From positions 205,319-269,318 of the forward strand of contig VRVR01000023.1 of NCBI GenBank assembly GCA_009859145.1: a stretch of 64,000 bases of DNA, given 5' to 3'. The notes below the pieces were generated by a model. That model did not search any database. It saw nothing but the letters and a program-made list of their open reading frames with translations, and was not told the DNA's origin. The DNA is from Andalucia godoyi. Taxonomy: Eukaryota > Discoba > Jakobea > Jakobida > Andaluciidae. Positions 21,153 through 30,569 of the stretch are shown one piece after another. Every line of letters starts with the position of its first letter. The stretch's first letter is position 1. The position numbers were made by a program, and so were the translations under genes.

Positions 21153-21487
21153 GGGCTTTCCAACACTTCCAATTTTTCGGAAGCGGTCGATAAACAATAA
21201 CAGACAAACGTACTTTGGTGTGTGTCTATACGAAAAGGGCAACAAAAACAAAAACGAATACAGAGAACAAGGAGAAAAACGTTTCTGGCGCGTGCGGGGG
21301 GCAGTCGGGGCACGTTGCCAACCTCGGAAATGTCCGATGCGTCTGCGGCTAGCGCCAAATGAAGCCATGGAATACAATCCAACAGCATTGTACAGTACAA
21401 CAGCATAGTGCAATGTAATGCAATACGAAGAGGACTGAAGGCATGCACTAGATGGGCGGGTTTACATGGAATTTTTGTTCCGCAAAG

Positions 21488-22726
21488 CTAGCACGTGGCA
21501 ACGAAGACGACGCCCTTGCCGCCCTTGTCGAACGTGATGCAGGATCCGGCAGCTACGAAATCGACGTTTCCCGAGTTCAGCGGCTTGCTTTGCGCAGTAT
21601 CGCCTCTCTTTACAGAGAGCGACCCTTCTGTATTCATGAGAGAAATCAGCACAGCCGGTCCATCCAGCGAAACAACAGCTTCCCTGTCTCCCAGAGCAAC
21701 TCGATAGACCTTAAATTCCGGAACGGGGGGATCGTACAGCGCCACGTTCTCTTGAATCTGCACGCCCTGGCCAACCAGTTTTTCACACAAGTCATCTCGG
21801 TACGTCAGCATCTTCAAAAGGGTATCCACATCTTTTGGCTTTGGAGTGAGCCCGGCTCTGACAACATTGTCCGAACAAGCCATGCATTCCACACAGTCGC
21901 CCTTGAGATAGGCGTGTGGTTCATCCGGAGCACAATAGATGAAACTTCCCGGCCCAACGATCACATGGTTGAGGAAAAACACGCAAAACACGCCGACATC
22001 GCCCGGATATTCATCTGCGAGACGCAATGCCAGATTTTCAACCGCCGACCTCTCCTCCTTTTTCATGGCTGAAAGCTTCGCAACGAGGGAATCAAGCGCT
22101 GCTGTCACGGACGGCACGGGGGCATTCATCAACGCCGCAAATGCAGACGGTAAATGGAGCGGACGCGAGCTGGAGGAGCCTGAATAGCCGATCAGCGATG
22201 CGAATTCTGGGATAGATTCCGCAAATGCTGCAATTTCTGATGAAGGTCGGAAGCCGCACAGTGCTTCAAAAGGCGTAATGGGAAGCGCGATTTCCGGTTT
22301 GTGATTGTCGTCCTTGTACAAATCCGGTCGCGACACATGAAGTTGCTCTGCGAGAGGCTTGTTCGGGTGCGCCTGGATCGAAAGCGCCTTTTCAACCGAA
22401 AGCACCTTGAAGAGGAAAGGAAGATTGGGTCCAAACTTTGAAATTGTGCTCGCTCCAAGCCAGTGTTCTGGATTCTTTGCGACAATTTCCGACAGCGGAA
22501 CAAGAGCGCTGCTGCCGTCGTGCTGCGCAACAAACGATGGGCCGGACGGATGCGTGCCCATCCAAAGCTCTGCATACGGCTTTCCCGCGTCCAGCGAGCC
22601 GGATTCCAAGCCAAGGTGAGACAGCTGTGCCTTTCGAAGCTGATAAACAGAAGACGTCGCACCCACACAACCCCACGCATAGTTGTGGACCGTGCACGAC
22701 AACGAAGCAACAAGATCGTTCGACAT
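21488..22726 (-). CDS. MPI: Mannose-6-phosphate isomerase (type I)
   Basis: Zinc-dependent aldose-ketose isomerase interconverting fructose-6-phosphate and mannose-6-phosphate, feeding GDP-mannose for glycosylation and cell-wall polysaccharides. The 412-aa protein has the N-terminal TVHNYAWG, the zinc/substrate region SIQAHPNKPLAEQLH (about 113-127) and HKPEIALPITPFEALCGF, and the type I signature EPHAYLKGDCVECMACSDNV followed by VRAGLTPK (about 264-291). The ATG at 22726 (MSNDLVASLSC) is chosen; the six codons before it lack an ATG. It is divergent from the WDR41-like gene at 23190. Confidence 0.95.
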   Translation of the reverse strand: MSNDLVASLSCTVHNYAWGCVGATSSVYQLRKAQLSHLGLESGSLDAGKPYAELWMGTHPSGPSFVAQHDGSSALVPLSEIVAKNPEHWLGASTISKFGPNLPFLFKVLSVEKALSIQAHPNKPLAEQLHVSRPDLYKDDNHKPEIALPITPFEALCGFRPSSEIAAFAESIPEFASLIGYSGSSSSRPLHLPSAFAALMNAPVPSVTAALDSLVAKLSAMKKEERSAVENLALRLADEYPGDVGVFCVFFLNHVIVGPGSFIYCAPDEPHAYLKGDCVECMACSDNVVRAGLTPKPKDVDTLLKMLTYRDDLCEKLVGQGVQIQENVALYDPPVPEFKVYRVALGDREAVVSLDGPAVLISLMNTEGSLSVKRGDTAQSKPLNSGNVDFVAAGSCITFDKGGKGVVFVATC

Positions 22727-22856
22727 TCTTTTTTTTCTATCCAACAGCCAATGCTACCAACAACTTTGCGTTCAATCCGCTCTAGTCTCCAGTCTGGTTG
22801 TCGTGTCCACGATGATGAACCAAGCCCAAAGCCAAAATCCAACCAAACAAGAAACA

Positions 22857-22909
22857 AAAAGCAAAAGCAAAAGCAAAAGCAAAAGCAAAAGCAAAAGCAA
22901 AAGCAAAAA
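22857..22909. repeat. Tandem hexamer repeat (AAAAGC)n
   Basis: About nine copies of a GCAAAA/AAAAGC hexamer in the divergent promoter region between the MPI and WDR41-like genes. It lies too far upstream of the ATG at 23190 to be coding with confidence. Confidence 0.95.
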
Positions 22910-23189
22910 CCCGAGAATCAAAGGGGGAATCGAGGCAGATACGAGAGCAGGAAGCAACAGCCTGCCGTAGTTCGTTCCCGTGGCCAAAGCCCCGCAGCCT
23001 TTGTTGAGAATCGGGAAGGTAAGTGATGACTGAAAGGCTTTGCGGCTCTGAAAGACGATGCGCTTCTTTGCGACGACTCTATACGATATCATTGGGACAA
23101 AACAACAACAACGACAACAAACAAAACAAGGAAAAGAAGAAAACAAACCACCAAACAAAACAAACACACACACAGAAAAGGACAGAGAA

Positions 23190-24851
23190 ATGGGACCTCG
23201 GGTATCAAAAGAGTCGACTGTGTTGCATTCGACACCGAGTTCGCCTACATCCGATGAGTTTTATGACGCCGAACATTACTATCACCACAGTTTCCCAAGC
23301 TCTTCTTCGTTGCCGCCGCCGCCGCCGCCGCTCTCCTTATTTGGTGGTGGCTCCGCGTCTGTGTCGTTGCCGCCGCCGTCTGCCGTGGTTCCAAACTCGC
23401 CGAGTTCCTCAGGTTTCGTGATGGAGGACCGGTCTCACAACCCGTTTAACGAACTGCAGGTCCTTCGAGGGCACCGAAACCTCGTCCGATTCATGGTTTC
23501 CACAGCGTCGTTTTTGATCACTGGTGGCGATGATGGGAAAGTGATTGTTTACAACCACGGGACGGGAGAGCTGGTGCGGAAAATCCGCAGACGAGGACCA
23601 CAGGTAACCGCAATGAATGTGTGGGTGAGCAGCAACAGCGGCTCGCATGCTGCGGAGGAAGACGCGTTGCTTTATGTGGGCTTCGCGGATCGGTCAATGG
23701 TGATATGGGATCTTGCTTTGCTCAAACTGGTCCGAATTGTTCCGCAGGCTCACAGTGGGTCCATTCGGTGCTTTGTTGCTGTGGACAAGGACACCGTTTG
23801 CTCGGGTGCAAGCGACAAGTTCCTCAATTTATGGGATCGTAATGGGGACAAGGTTGGCTCCGTGCTTCGCGTGGATCAAGAACCCGTTTCGTGCATGATT
23901 TCGACTTCGAATGGGCGGGTTGCAGTGTCCGCACGCGCGGGCTTCGTGGACGTGTATGACGTTCACGAAAAGAAACACGTCGATGCTCTTCCGGGACATG
24001 ATGGAACTGTGCATTCCTTGACGTTTGTTGGAAATAACCATTTCATGACGGTGGCAAACGGACCGGAAATCAATGTTTGGAATCGATTTACGCTGCAGAA
24101 ATCGTTCATCCTCAACCTGGCGAGAGAAATCGATGTGCAGCCCAACAGGCACGTCCCTGATGGTGTGGCTCCTTCCATTACCGTGTCCTCCGTTCTTTCG
24201 ATCCCGGATGCGAGATATTTTGTTGCGGCAGTGGACCACGGATTTGTCTTGGTGTACTTCAAGGAAGTTGATTCCGCTTTTGGATGTTCCGTCGAGCTCA
24301 TTGTGCGGGATGCCCATCTCTCTGACATCGTTGATATGTGTGTGGTTGGACATCGAAAGCTGATCACCGTTGCGGAGGACGGCTTGATTCACATCTGGGA
24401 TCTCGCATTTGACATTGATGCTGAAGTGAGAGCACTGGCCGCAAGGGAGACTTCTTCTCGACGGAACAGCGTCAATAAGCCGCCGCCGCAGCCCAGTCCA
24501 GATCGAGGAGTTCGATTTCCGCGTCAATTTTGCGTCGGCTCGCTGTCCGGCCATTCTTCTGGGATTATCCGCGTTCTCGAGACATCCCCGCATACTTTTG
24601 TGACTTCGGGTCGAGACTTTGGAATCTTTTTGTGGAAAGATGGTCGCGTGGAATGTGCGCAGCGAGACTTGGAGGCCAGGAATCTGATGTCCAGCGCGGT
24701 GCTGGTGCAGCAGAGACAACTAGCATCCCACAAGAGATCCGTCTCTCCTGGCGATCGCGCAGCACTGTCAAAATCAAGCTCTGCCTTTATCAGCGGAGAC
24801 GATATTTCGATGGATGGAGAGCCAGATATCATCATTCCCATCCTTTCCTGA
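23190..24851 (+). CDS. WD40-repeat protein resembling WDR41
   Basis: A 553-aa beta-propeller. The first blade, NPFNELQVLRGHRNLVRFMV then GGDDGKVIVYNHGTGE (about 79-115), parallels the start of human WDR41 (NPYTELLVL..H..IVRFLV). The last blade, LSGHSSGIIRVL then VTSGRDFGIFLWKDGRVE (about 452-490), parallels its C-terminal blade. Intermediate blades are visible (FADRSMVIWDLALLK, GASDKFLNLWDRNGDK, NGPEINVWNRF, VAEDGLIHIWDLAFDIDAEV). In animals WDR41 bridges the C9orf72-SMCR8 complex to lysosomes; a similar role here is only inference. The N-terminal ~75 residues are Pro/Ser-rich. ATG 23190 is preferred over an upstream in-frame non-ATG extension. It converges with RPAP1 (122 bp between stops). 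Confidence 0.75.
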   Translation: MGPRVSKESTVLHSTPSSPTSDEFYDAEHYYHHSFPSSSSLPPPPPPLSLFGGGSASVSLPPPSAVVPNSPSSSGFVMEDRSHNPFNELQVLRGHRNLVRFMVSTASFLITGGDDGKVIVYNHGTGELVRKIRRRGPQVTAMNVWVSSNSGSHAAEEDALLYVGFADRSMVIWDLALLKLVRIVPQAHSGSIRCFVAVDKDTVCSGASDKFLNLWDRNGDKVGSVLRVDQEPVSCMISTSNGRVAVSARAGFVDVYDVHEKKHVDALPGHDGTVHSLTFVGNNHFMTVANGPEINVWNRFTLQKSFILNLAREIDVQPNRHVPDGVAPSITVSSVLSIPDARYFVAAVDHGFVLVYFKEVDSAFGCSVELIVRDAHLSDIVDMCVVGHRKLITVAEDGLIHIWDLAFDIDAEVRALAARETSSRRNSVNKPPPQPSPDRGVRFPRQFCVGSLSGHSSGIIRVLETSPHTFVTSGRDFGIFLWKDGRVECAQRDLEARNLMSSAVLVQQRQLASHKRSVSPGDRAALSKSSSAFISGDDISMDGEPDIIIPILS

Positions 24852-24973
24852 GAGAAGGAGAATGCACTTTTTTGAAATTCTGTGGGCGAGGGCCCCTCGC
24901 GCTGCGCACGGTGGGAGCAAAATCACGTTTTCTTTTCTTCTGAATCTGTTTTGCTCTTTTTTTAATGCTGTAT

Positions 24974-27865
24974 TTACAACCAACCGAGATCTTCAAGAAG
25001 TTCCTTGTTTGAACTCGATTCGAGATCACCGCGCGAGATGCCATCGAGGTCGTCGTCATCTTCAGAAACTCCTGCGGTTGCGCGGATGGTGCCCACCAAA
25101 AATTGATAAAGGGCTTGTCCTCTTCGTCGGGAAACAGCTCCTTCAAGGAGAATAGTAGACATGTACTGCACAATGCCGACGTTCACTTCCTTTTCGGGAG
25201 TCACGCCAACCGCCAGGGGATCCAGGAAATGCTGGCAACCGTGCGTTCCCCGGAGAACTGCCAGACGGATTTCCGGCTTCGTGCGTGGATGCAGAAGCAA
25301 CGACACAAATTTTGCAAACGTTTCATCTCCGAAGCTGACTGCTGCAAAGTGCATCGCAAAGTCGTGCACGAGTGTCGTGTCGAATTCTGTACATAGTTCT
25401 CGTGCAATGGCGATCCAATCGCGTTTTGCATTCCTCAAAATCCGCTCAAGCGCATCTCGAATCTCGTCATTCTGAAATAAACGATCTGAAATGATAAAGA
25501 ATCGCAGTGCAGCATGCATGGCACGACCATACGGAATAGAGAATCCAATTACCATGTGCCAAGCGGCGGCCAAGAAGGTGAGCCACGGTCCCAGCACTTC
25601 CCTGTCTGTGGATTTGCTCTCAGTGGCTGCCAGCAACACGCATGAACGACGCTCAGCGTATGTGTCATCGGATAGGGACAACAAGAACGGTCGCAGGACA
25701 GATACCCAATTCGATCGAGCTTCGACTCCGAATACGTAACGCAAAACGGCAGGATTCAGAACCACGTGCACAACATGGTCTTTCGAAAAATCCGGTGCGT
25801 TGAGCATGGATATGTAAAGTCCATGGGCGTCCACAGCAGAGGAATATGCTGAAATCACGAAACCAGCGATGGAAGGAGACTGAGAGGCATGCGCCCGCAA
25901 AAATTCCACAACTTCTGGCGAGACAGCAGCAGAATTCAAGGCGTCCACCGCCACGACCAGCTTTCCAAACGAGAGAACATCGGATACAGCCACAGATGTG
26001 GCGTCGTAGGCCAAGCAGAAGTCCCGCAGAATGTCGGAAAACGGCCACTGCAGAGCATTCTCACAGATTTCCTGAATCTTCAACGAATGCGCCTGCAACA
26101 AGTATGTTGAAACGAAGGTCCATGCCTTGCGGTTTCGAGCATGCAGCTTGACAAAAGTCATCATCTGCACCATCAAACGCACGTCCTCTATCAATGGCTG
26201 AAACAGAGAAATGCTTGTTTGCAGTAAGTCAAACACGGCGATGTCACACAGCGGATACGAAGCCATGTTGCTCAGCTCCCCGAAAAATGGCTGCCAAGAT
26301 GCTCGCTCAATATCCCAAGCAATCATGCAGCGCCACATTTCGAGGATGGACGATGCAAGCTCAAGATCTTTTGCCTTGACGGTACCTAACGTGGGTTCCG
26401 GGGCCGGGAGGACCAAATAGCGATAGGACGTCTCAAGCACGCCGAGTTCGATAAGGGAGTGCGCATGGTCAGTCGAAATACTCGCAATGACCGCCAAAAC
26501 ACGGAACGCCCGTGGCTCGATTGCCGCAGCAAGTGATTCAACTAGACCGTCACACTCGATGAGAGCGATCTGGCTTTCCTCGTCGTGTTTTGCCATGAAT
26601 TCCAGCACCCGAAAAACGGAACTCTGGATGATGGAAACGTGTCTGTACGATTCGAGAAGGAATCGCAAGCGAGCAAGCAAGTACGTATCCAAGAGTTCAT
26701 CGGTCGTCTCGGTGGCCAAAATGGCTTCGAGCAGTTGCAGTCCGGCCACGATCACATTCATGTTTTTCGAATCGATGTTCTTGCGAGCAACCATGGAAAT
26801 GTGCATGGCAACGAGTGACGAAAAGACATCCTCTGAGTACCCGCCACTTTTGGCCCGAGTCGCTATCGCAGACAGCGCAGTCAATGCATAAATCCGCTGG
26901 CCGTCCACTGCCGATCTGGAAAGCCTCTCCAGGTCGCTCAGAGAGTACCCGGGCACACGCTGATCGCCCCCGTGATGAAACAGATCGGACCGACCAGCAG
27001 CAGCATCTCCACCTTTTGATAGCTCCTCGTTCACTTTCCCATCTGGACCAAAGCGCCAACTGGAAACCGTGCCCGGAACCGCAACGTCGAATTGCTCCAA
27101 TTCATTGGTCTCTTCCAGCATCCACTGAATCTTTTCGCGTTCCTCGGGAATTCCTTTCAGATACTCTATCAGTTCCTCGTAAGTGCGAGGAACAACCTTG
27201 AAGCTGGTCGAAGGAATCTGCTTGACTTGCACTATTTCTTGGAAATGTACGTGCTTTGCAGCAGCCGCATGATCATCATCAGAGCGCGGCTCCAGGACCG
27301 TTTGCTTTGTCGCTGACGGTCCCATCGTTTCAGAATTCGCCGGCCCGGTCAAGGAATGCACGCCGGCTCTACCAGCACCTCGTTCCTTCAAGAAGGCAAG
27401 CAAATCAGGAGGGAAAATGTGCTGAATTTCCTGCTGTGCTTCTGCGATTTGTTCTGGAGAGAGCGACGAGAGCATCTTTTCACTTTCCAGATGAATCACT
27501 TCTTCTTCCGTCTGATTCTCCGCGGGTTTCGCTGCAAAATTCGACAGCTTTGTCACAGCAGGCGTTGGAACTGCTGCCGTCTTGGCCTCCTTTCGCTCAA
27601 ACTCGGCCACATCACGCTTCCGAGAGAACGACACGGCCATTTTATCACGATGCATCATCTGCGGAAGCCCATGAACCGCATTTCCACGATGCCCCGCCGA
27701 TGTTATCGATGCTGATGCTGAGGATGAAACTGCTGGAGGAAACGGAAAGTCAAAGTCCGCGTCGGAAATCTGGTTTTCCTTCAATTCGGAAACAAGTGCA
27801 ATATTCCCAAGAGACGCTGCAGATATCCATGCTTGGTGCTGCTTGTCCTTGTCCTTTTCTGACAT
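24974..27865 (-). CDS. RPAP1: RNA polymerase II-associated protein 1 (RPAP1) homologue
   Basis: A 963-aa protein. The RPAP1 N-terminal motif is recognisable around residues 135-180 (EEEVIHLESEKMLSSLSPEQ then IFPPDLLAFLKERG). The central motif follows with TVSSWRFGPDGKV, DLFHHGGDQRVPGYSLSDLE and LSRSAVDGQRIYALTALSAI (about 280-345), as in the animal and fungal proteins. The remaining ~600 residues are helical repeat-like. RPAP1 helps connect RNA polymerase II with chaperone and import factors and with Mediator; here the function is by homology. The ATG at 27865 (MSEKDKDKQH) fits better than the 18 upstream codons, which begin with a non-ATG codon. Confidence 0.85.
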   Translation of the reverse strand: MSEKDKDKQHQAWISAASLGNIALVSELKENQISDADFDFPFPPAVSSSASASITSAGHRGNAVHGLPQMMHRDKMAVSFSRKRDVAEFERKEAKTAAVPTPAVTKLSNFAAKPAENQTEEEVIHLESEKMLSSLSPEQIAEAQQEIQHIFPPDLLAFLKERGAGRAGVHSLTGPANSETMGPSATKQTVLEPRSDDDHAAAAKHVHFQEIVQVKQIPSTSFKVVPRTYEELIEYLKGIPEEREKIQWMLEETNELEQFDVAVPGTVSSWRFGPDGKVNEELSKGGDAAAGRSDLFHHGGDQRVPGYSLSDLERLSRSAVDGQRIYALTALSAIATRAKSGGYSEDVFSSLVAMHISMVARKNIDSKNMNVIVAGLQLLEAILATETTDELLDTYLLARLRFLLESYRHVSIIQSSVFRVLEFMAKHDEESQIALIECDGLVESLAAAIEPRAFRVLAVIASISTDHAHSLIELGVLETSYRYLVLPAPEPTLGTVKAKDLELASSILEMWRCMIAWDIERASWQPFFGELSNMASYPLCDIAVFDLLQTSISLFQPLIEDVRLMVQMMTFVKLHARNRKAWTFVSTYLLQAHSLKIQEICENALQWPFSDILRDFCLAYDATSVAVSDVLSFGKLVVAVDALNSAAVSPEVVEFLRAHASQSPSIAGFVISAYSSAVDAHGLYISMLNAPDFSKDHVVHVVLNPAVLRYVFGVEARSNWVSVLRPFLLSLSDDTYAERRSCVLLAATESKSTDREVLGPWLTFLAAAWHMVIGFSIPYGRAMHAALRFFIISDRLFQNDEIRDALERILRNAKRDWIAIARELCTEFDTTLVHDFAMHFAAVSFGDETFAKFVSLLLHPRTKPEIRLAVLRGTHGCQHFLDPLAVGVTPEKEVNVGIVQYMSTILLEGAVSRRRGQALYQFLVGTIRATAGVSEDDDDLDGISRGDLESSSNKELLEDLGWL

Positions 27866-27919
27866 TATCTTGAAGAATGCGTGAAATCGAGACGAGGTAG
27901 AACTGACCAAACCAAGCAA

Positions 27920-28173
27920 AGCAAAAGAAGAAGGAAGGGAAGCGAGATATTAAAATTAAATTAAATTAAAAAATTTAAATAAATATAAATAGATGAAAAT
28001 GAAGACACAGAAAACAGAAAATCGATGATTCTTGTTTAAAATCCCAAAGGAAAACAACAACTCGAATATAGAGACAGTGCGAAATGGACTCCATATGCAC
28101 AGACGTTGAAATTGCGTGAATTTGAGAATTAGAAGTGCATTATTTTCTTTAACGAATCAATTATGGGGCTTGC
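27920..28173. other. AT-rich spacer
   Basis: Leader of RPAP1 and 3' flank of the TPR gene; poly-purine plus TTAAAT units near 27950-27990. Nothing else is seen. Confidence 0.6.
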
Positions 28174-29718
28174 TTAGGCACAGTCCTTGATAAAGAGATT
28201 GATGGTGGAATTTCCGGGATCCAGCTCCAGGGCTCTTTCGGCAACCTTTCGAGCTTCTGCACGGTTGCCAAGTCGGAGCATGGCCTGTGCAGCTCTGAAG
28301 TGCGCCTTCCAATTTTCAGAATCGAATCTTGCAGCAGTGTTTGCAAACGCCAGAGACTGTTGGTACATTTCAAGCTGGTAGTACGTCGCTGCGATATTGC
28401 ACAGCAACACAGCCCTATCCTTTCTGCAGTCCTCGGTCTCAGGTAGAAACTTTGTGGCAGTGGTGTACATGTGAATCGCAGTCTGCAGTTTTTCCCTCGT
28501 TCCTTCTCGGAAGGCATTGTTTGCAGACTGTCGGATCCTTGCTGATCGTTCCTTGTCCTTTCCATACGCTGGATTTATTCCTGCGCCATGCACCCTTCGC
28601 TGCTCCACAAGCCAGTCCACCAGTCCCGGAACTGCCGCAAACGCCGAACCGCAGTCCCGCACAAACACTTGCGCCTCAGACTCTTCTCCTGTCACCACAA
28701 ATGGTCCTACAAACACCATTCCACGACTCTTGTCATCGCGCTGTTCATTTCCTTGAGTGGACTGGCCGCTGTGCGTCTTCACGAACGGAAGTGCTTTTTC
28801 CCCAAGGAGATATGGATAGACTCGCGGGACAAGCGAGAGGGCCTGTCCAAGGCAGATTGCGCGGAGATCGGGGTGCTCGTCCGAGTCAACAAACGCTGGA
28901 TCTGCACACGCGCGGAAGGTCAGCAGCACGTCGGTCCAGAAGAGGAATGCAGGCACGACACCCGGAGCATTTGCAGCATACAGCATGGGGATCAACTGGG
29001 TGAGCGGTTCATACATCTTCGCCCTCAGCAGCGTTGCAATGAGCGACGTCCGTGCGCCAAGATGGTCCGTTGGTGCAGACCACAGCATCAGCTCATGCAG
29101 ATGGCGGACAGCTTCGTCAAAGTTCCCGAGTTCCCTCAGCGTGTTTGCCAACGCAAGCTTGCAGCGCATCAGCGGCTGTGCGGCCGTCGATGCATCCCAC
29201 ATGCGCCCCGACTGCGTGTGGACTGCAATGAAGTTTCGCTCGACCTTTTCGACATGCCGCAGACCCGCAGCGACCCCGCGGTCGTACAAGTCCTTGGCGG
29301 CAGCAAACGTCGTTGCAGTGGACTCGGCAAGCAGCAGATACGCCTCCGCACAGTCCGCCGAAAGCGCCAGTGCCGCTTCGGCGGCTGCAGTCCGATCCTT
29401 TGCACTCTGCGACGTCCAGCCGTGGTCGTCCAAATGTCGGTACGCCGCAACGAGCTGCTTGTCCGCGCCGCACGGGATGCCATGCAGTGACCGGTCGTGC
29501 TGTGGCTGGAACGATGACGTCCACTGTGCCCACGCCGCATCGCGCTGTTGCTGCAGTTCCGCAAGCTCCTCAGACGCAGACGCAGACGCAGACGCATCAC
29601 TGGATGCTAGAAGGAGCAGGTACGAGTCCCACATGCCAAAGAGCGCATGGCCAGTCGGGCTCGCGGCGGCGACGCGATTCAGCTTCGGAACCGTCGATAT
29701 CGGACCAGACGAAGACAT
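28174..29718 (-). CDS. TPR-repeat protein, N-terminal half ST7-like
   Basis: A 514-aa protein. The middle contains ADCAEAYLLLAESTATTFAA and the following DRGVAAGLRHVEKVE, which resembles the TPR-like part of ST7 proteins. Further helical pairs (CKLALANTLRELGNFDEAVR, ARTSLIATLLRAKMYEPL) continue the solenoid. The C-terminal ~110 residues form about three co-chaperone-type TPRs (ANNAFREGTREKLQTAIHMY, VLLCNIAATYYQLEMYQQSL, AHFRAAQAMLRLGNRAEARK). A protein-interaction scaffold is likely; the partner is unknown. The ST7 match is from memory and partial. The Ala/Ser run near residue 40 (ASASASASEE) comes from a GACGCA repeat. Confidence 0.75.
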   Translation of the reverse strand: MSSSGPISTVPKLNRVAAASPTGHALFGMWDSYLLLLASSDASASASASEELAELQQQRDAAWAQWTSSFQPQHDRSLHGIPCGADKQLVAAYRHLDDHGWTSQSAKDRTAAAEAALALSADCAEAYLLLAESTATTFAAAKDLYDRGVAAGLRHVEKVERNFIAVHTQSGRMWDASTAAQPLMRCKLALANTLRELGNFDEAVRHLHELMLWSAPTDHLGARTSLIATLLRAKMYEPLTQLIPMLYAANAPGVVPAFLFWTDVLLTFRACADPAFVDSDEHPDLRAICLGQALSLVPRVYPYLLGEKALPFVKTHSGQSTQGNEQRDDKSRGMVFVGPFVVTGEESEAQVFVRDCGSAFAAVPGLVDWLVEQRRVHGAGINPAYGKDKERSARIRQSANNAFREGTREKLQTAIHMYTTATKFLPETEDCRKDRAVLLCNIAATYYQLEMYQQSLAFANTAARFDSENWKAHFRAAQAMLRLGNRAEARKVAERALELDPGNSTINLFIKDCA

Positions 29719-29876
29719 GGCGGAGCAGTGCCAAGCAAGACGAAGAAATTAAAAATCAAAATCACAAAAAAGAAAATTCATAATAATAAAATTAACAACA
29801 ATAATACCAACATAAATGAGCTGTTCATAAAAAGCGCCAAAAAGCAAAAGAAAAACCCGAGCAAAACACGGACTGA

Positions 29877-30200
29877 TCAGTCATCACGACTGTAAAAAAT
29901 TAATAACAGGCAGAAAAGACCGGTTTCTACAGGCGATGGAGACGGCTCAAAATGCTCTTGAGAAGGGGCTGGGTGCTTCGGGACTTGAAGGCGGCTCGCT
30001 GCGGTGGGAGACGGCTGGTTGGTGGGGCATTCGGGGTGCTTCGGAACGGATTGACGGATCGGAGCAGGCTTGTCGCTTACGGCAGCTCGGAGAATTACAC
30101 TTCCAGATGCGGAATGCAATCGGCGAATTCCGTATGCCAACAGATTTGTTGCTGTGCCCGCGGTTTCCCTTTTGCGGTTATCGGCCACGCTCTGCTCCAT
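29877..30200 (-). CDS. Possible small protein, 107 aa, unknown
   Basis: An ATG-initiated frame with an N-terminal region resembling an organelle leader (MEQSVADNRKRETAGTATNL then YGIRRLHSASGSVILRAAV) and a repeated PKHP motif (SVPKHPECP and QVPKHPAPS). It ends in a short hydrophobic run (GLFCLLLIF). No family is recognised. It would be divergent from the Myb gene and would sit 158 bp upstream of the TPR gene's start on the same strand. Composition favours coding, but chance cannot be excluded. Confidence 0.35.
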   Translation of the reverse strand: MEQSVADNRKRETAGTATNLLAYGIRRLHSASGSVILRAAVSDKPAPIRQSVPKHPECPTNQPSPTAASRLQVPKHPAPSQEHFEPSPSPVETGLFCLLLIFYSRDD

Positions 30201-30419
30201 CGTGCCTTCCTTTTGGAGTTACTGTTGCTCTCCGTCACTTTTTCCGACGCCGCAATTTCTCCGAAAACACAATGGAAACAAAAAAAGAAAAAGCAAAAGC
30301 GGCAGTTTAGTGTGTGTTTACTCCATCCTTCTTCTTCTCCTTTAGTTTTCCATCCTCCTCGTCGTTATTTCCCCATCACCAAGCCAATTACGCGACTTTC
30401 CTTTCCTTTGTTTCCTCTA

Positions 30420-30468
30420 CGCACACACTCACACACACGCACACACACGCACACACACGCACACACCC
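30420..30468. repeat. CA/CACG microsatellite
   Basis: Imperfect ACAC/ACGC tract about 100 bp upstream of the Myb start codon. Confidence 0.9.
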
Positions 30469-30569
30469 ACCTTTTGAAACTTTTTGAACGTTTTCGTCTT
30501 TGCATCACACACCGCAACAGCTGGTTCTTCTATCGGGTTTGCATTCTCTCCCTCGTTTCTCTTTGACAG

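Noticed and set aside
22857-22909. Regular hexamer repeats that could suggest an array.
   Set aside because: A simple tandem microsatellite without spacers; not a CRISPR array, which would not be expected in a nuclear genome.
23190-23220. Possible N-myristoylation of the WDR41-like protein (MGPRVSK).
   Set aside because: Proline directly after the glycine is not accepted by N-myristoyltransferase consensus rules.
29952-30566. A 204-codon plus-strand frame upstream of the Myb gene.
   Set aside because: Its second half is CA-repeat and T-rich leader sequence, no ATG-based start is convincing, and it fits better as 5' UTR and promoter of the Myb gene.
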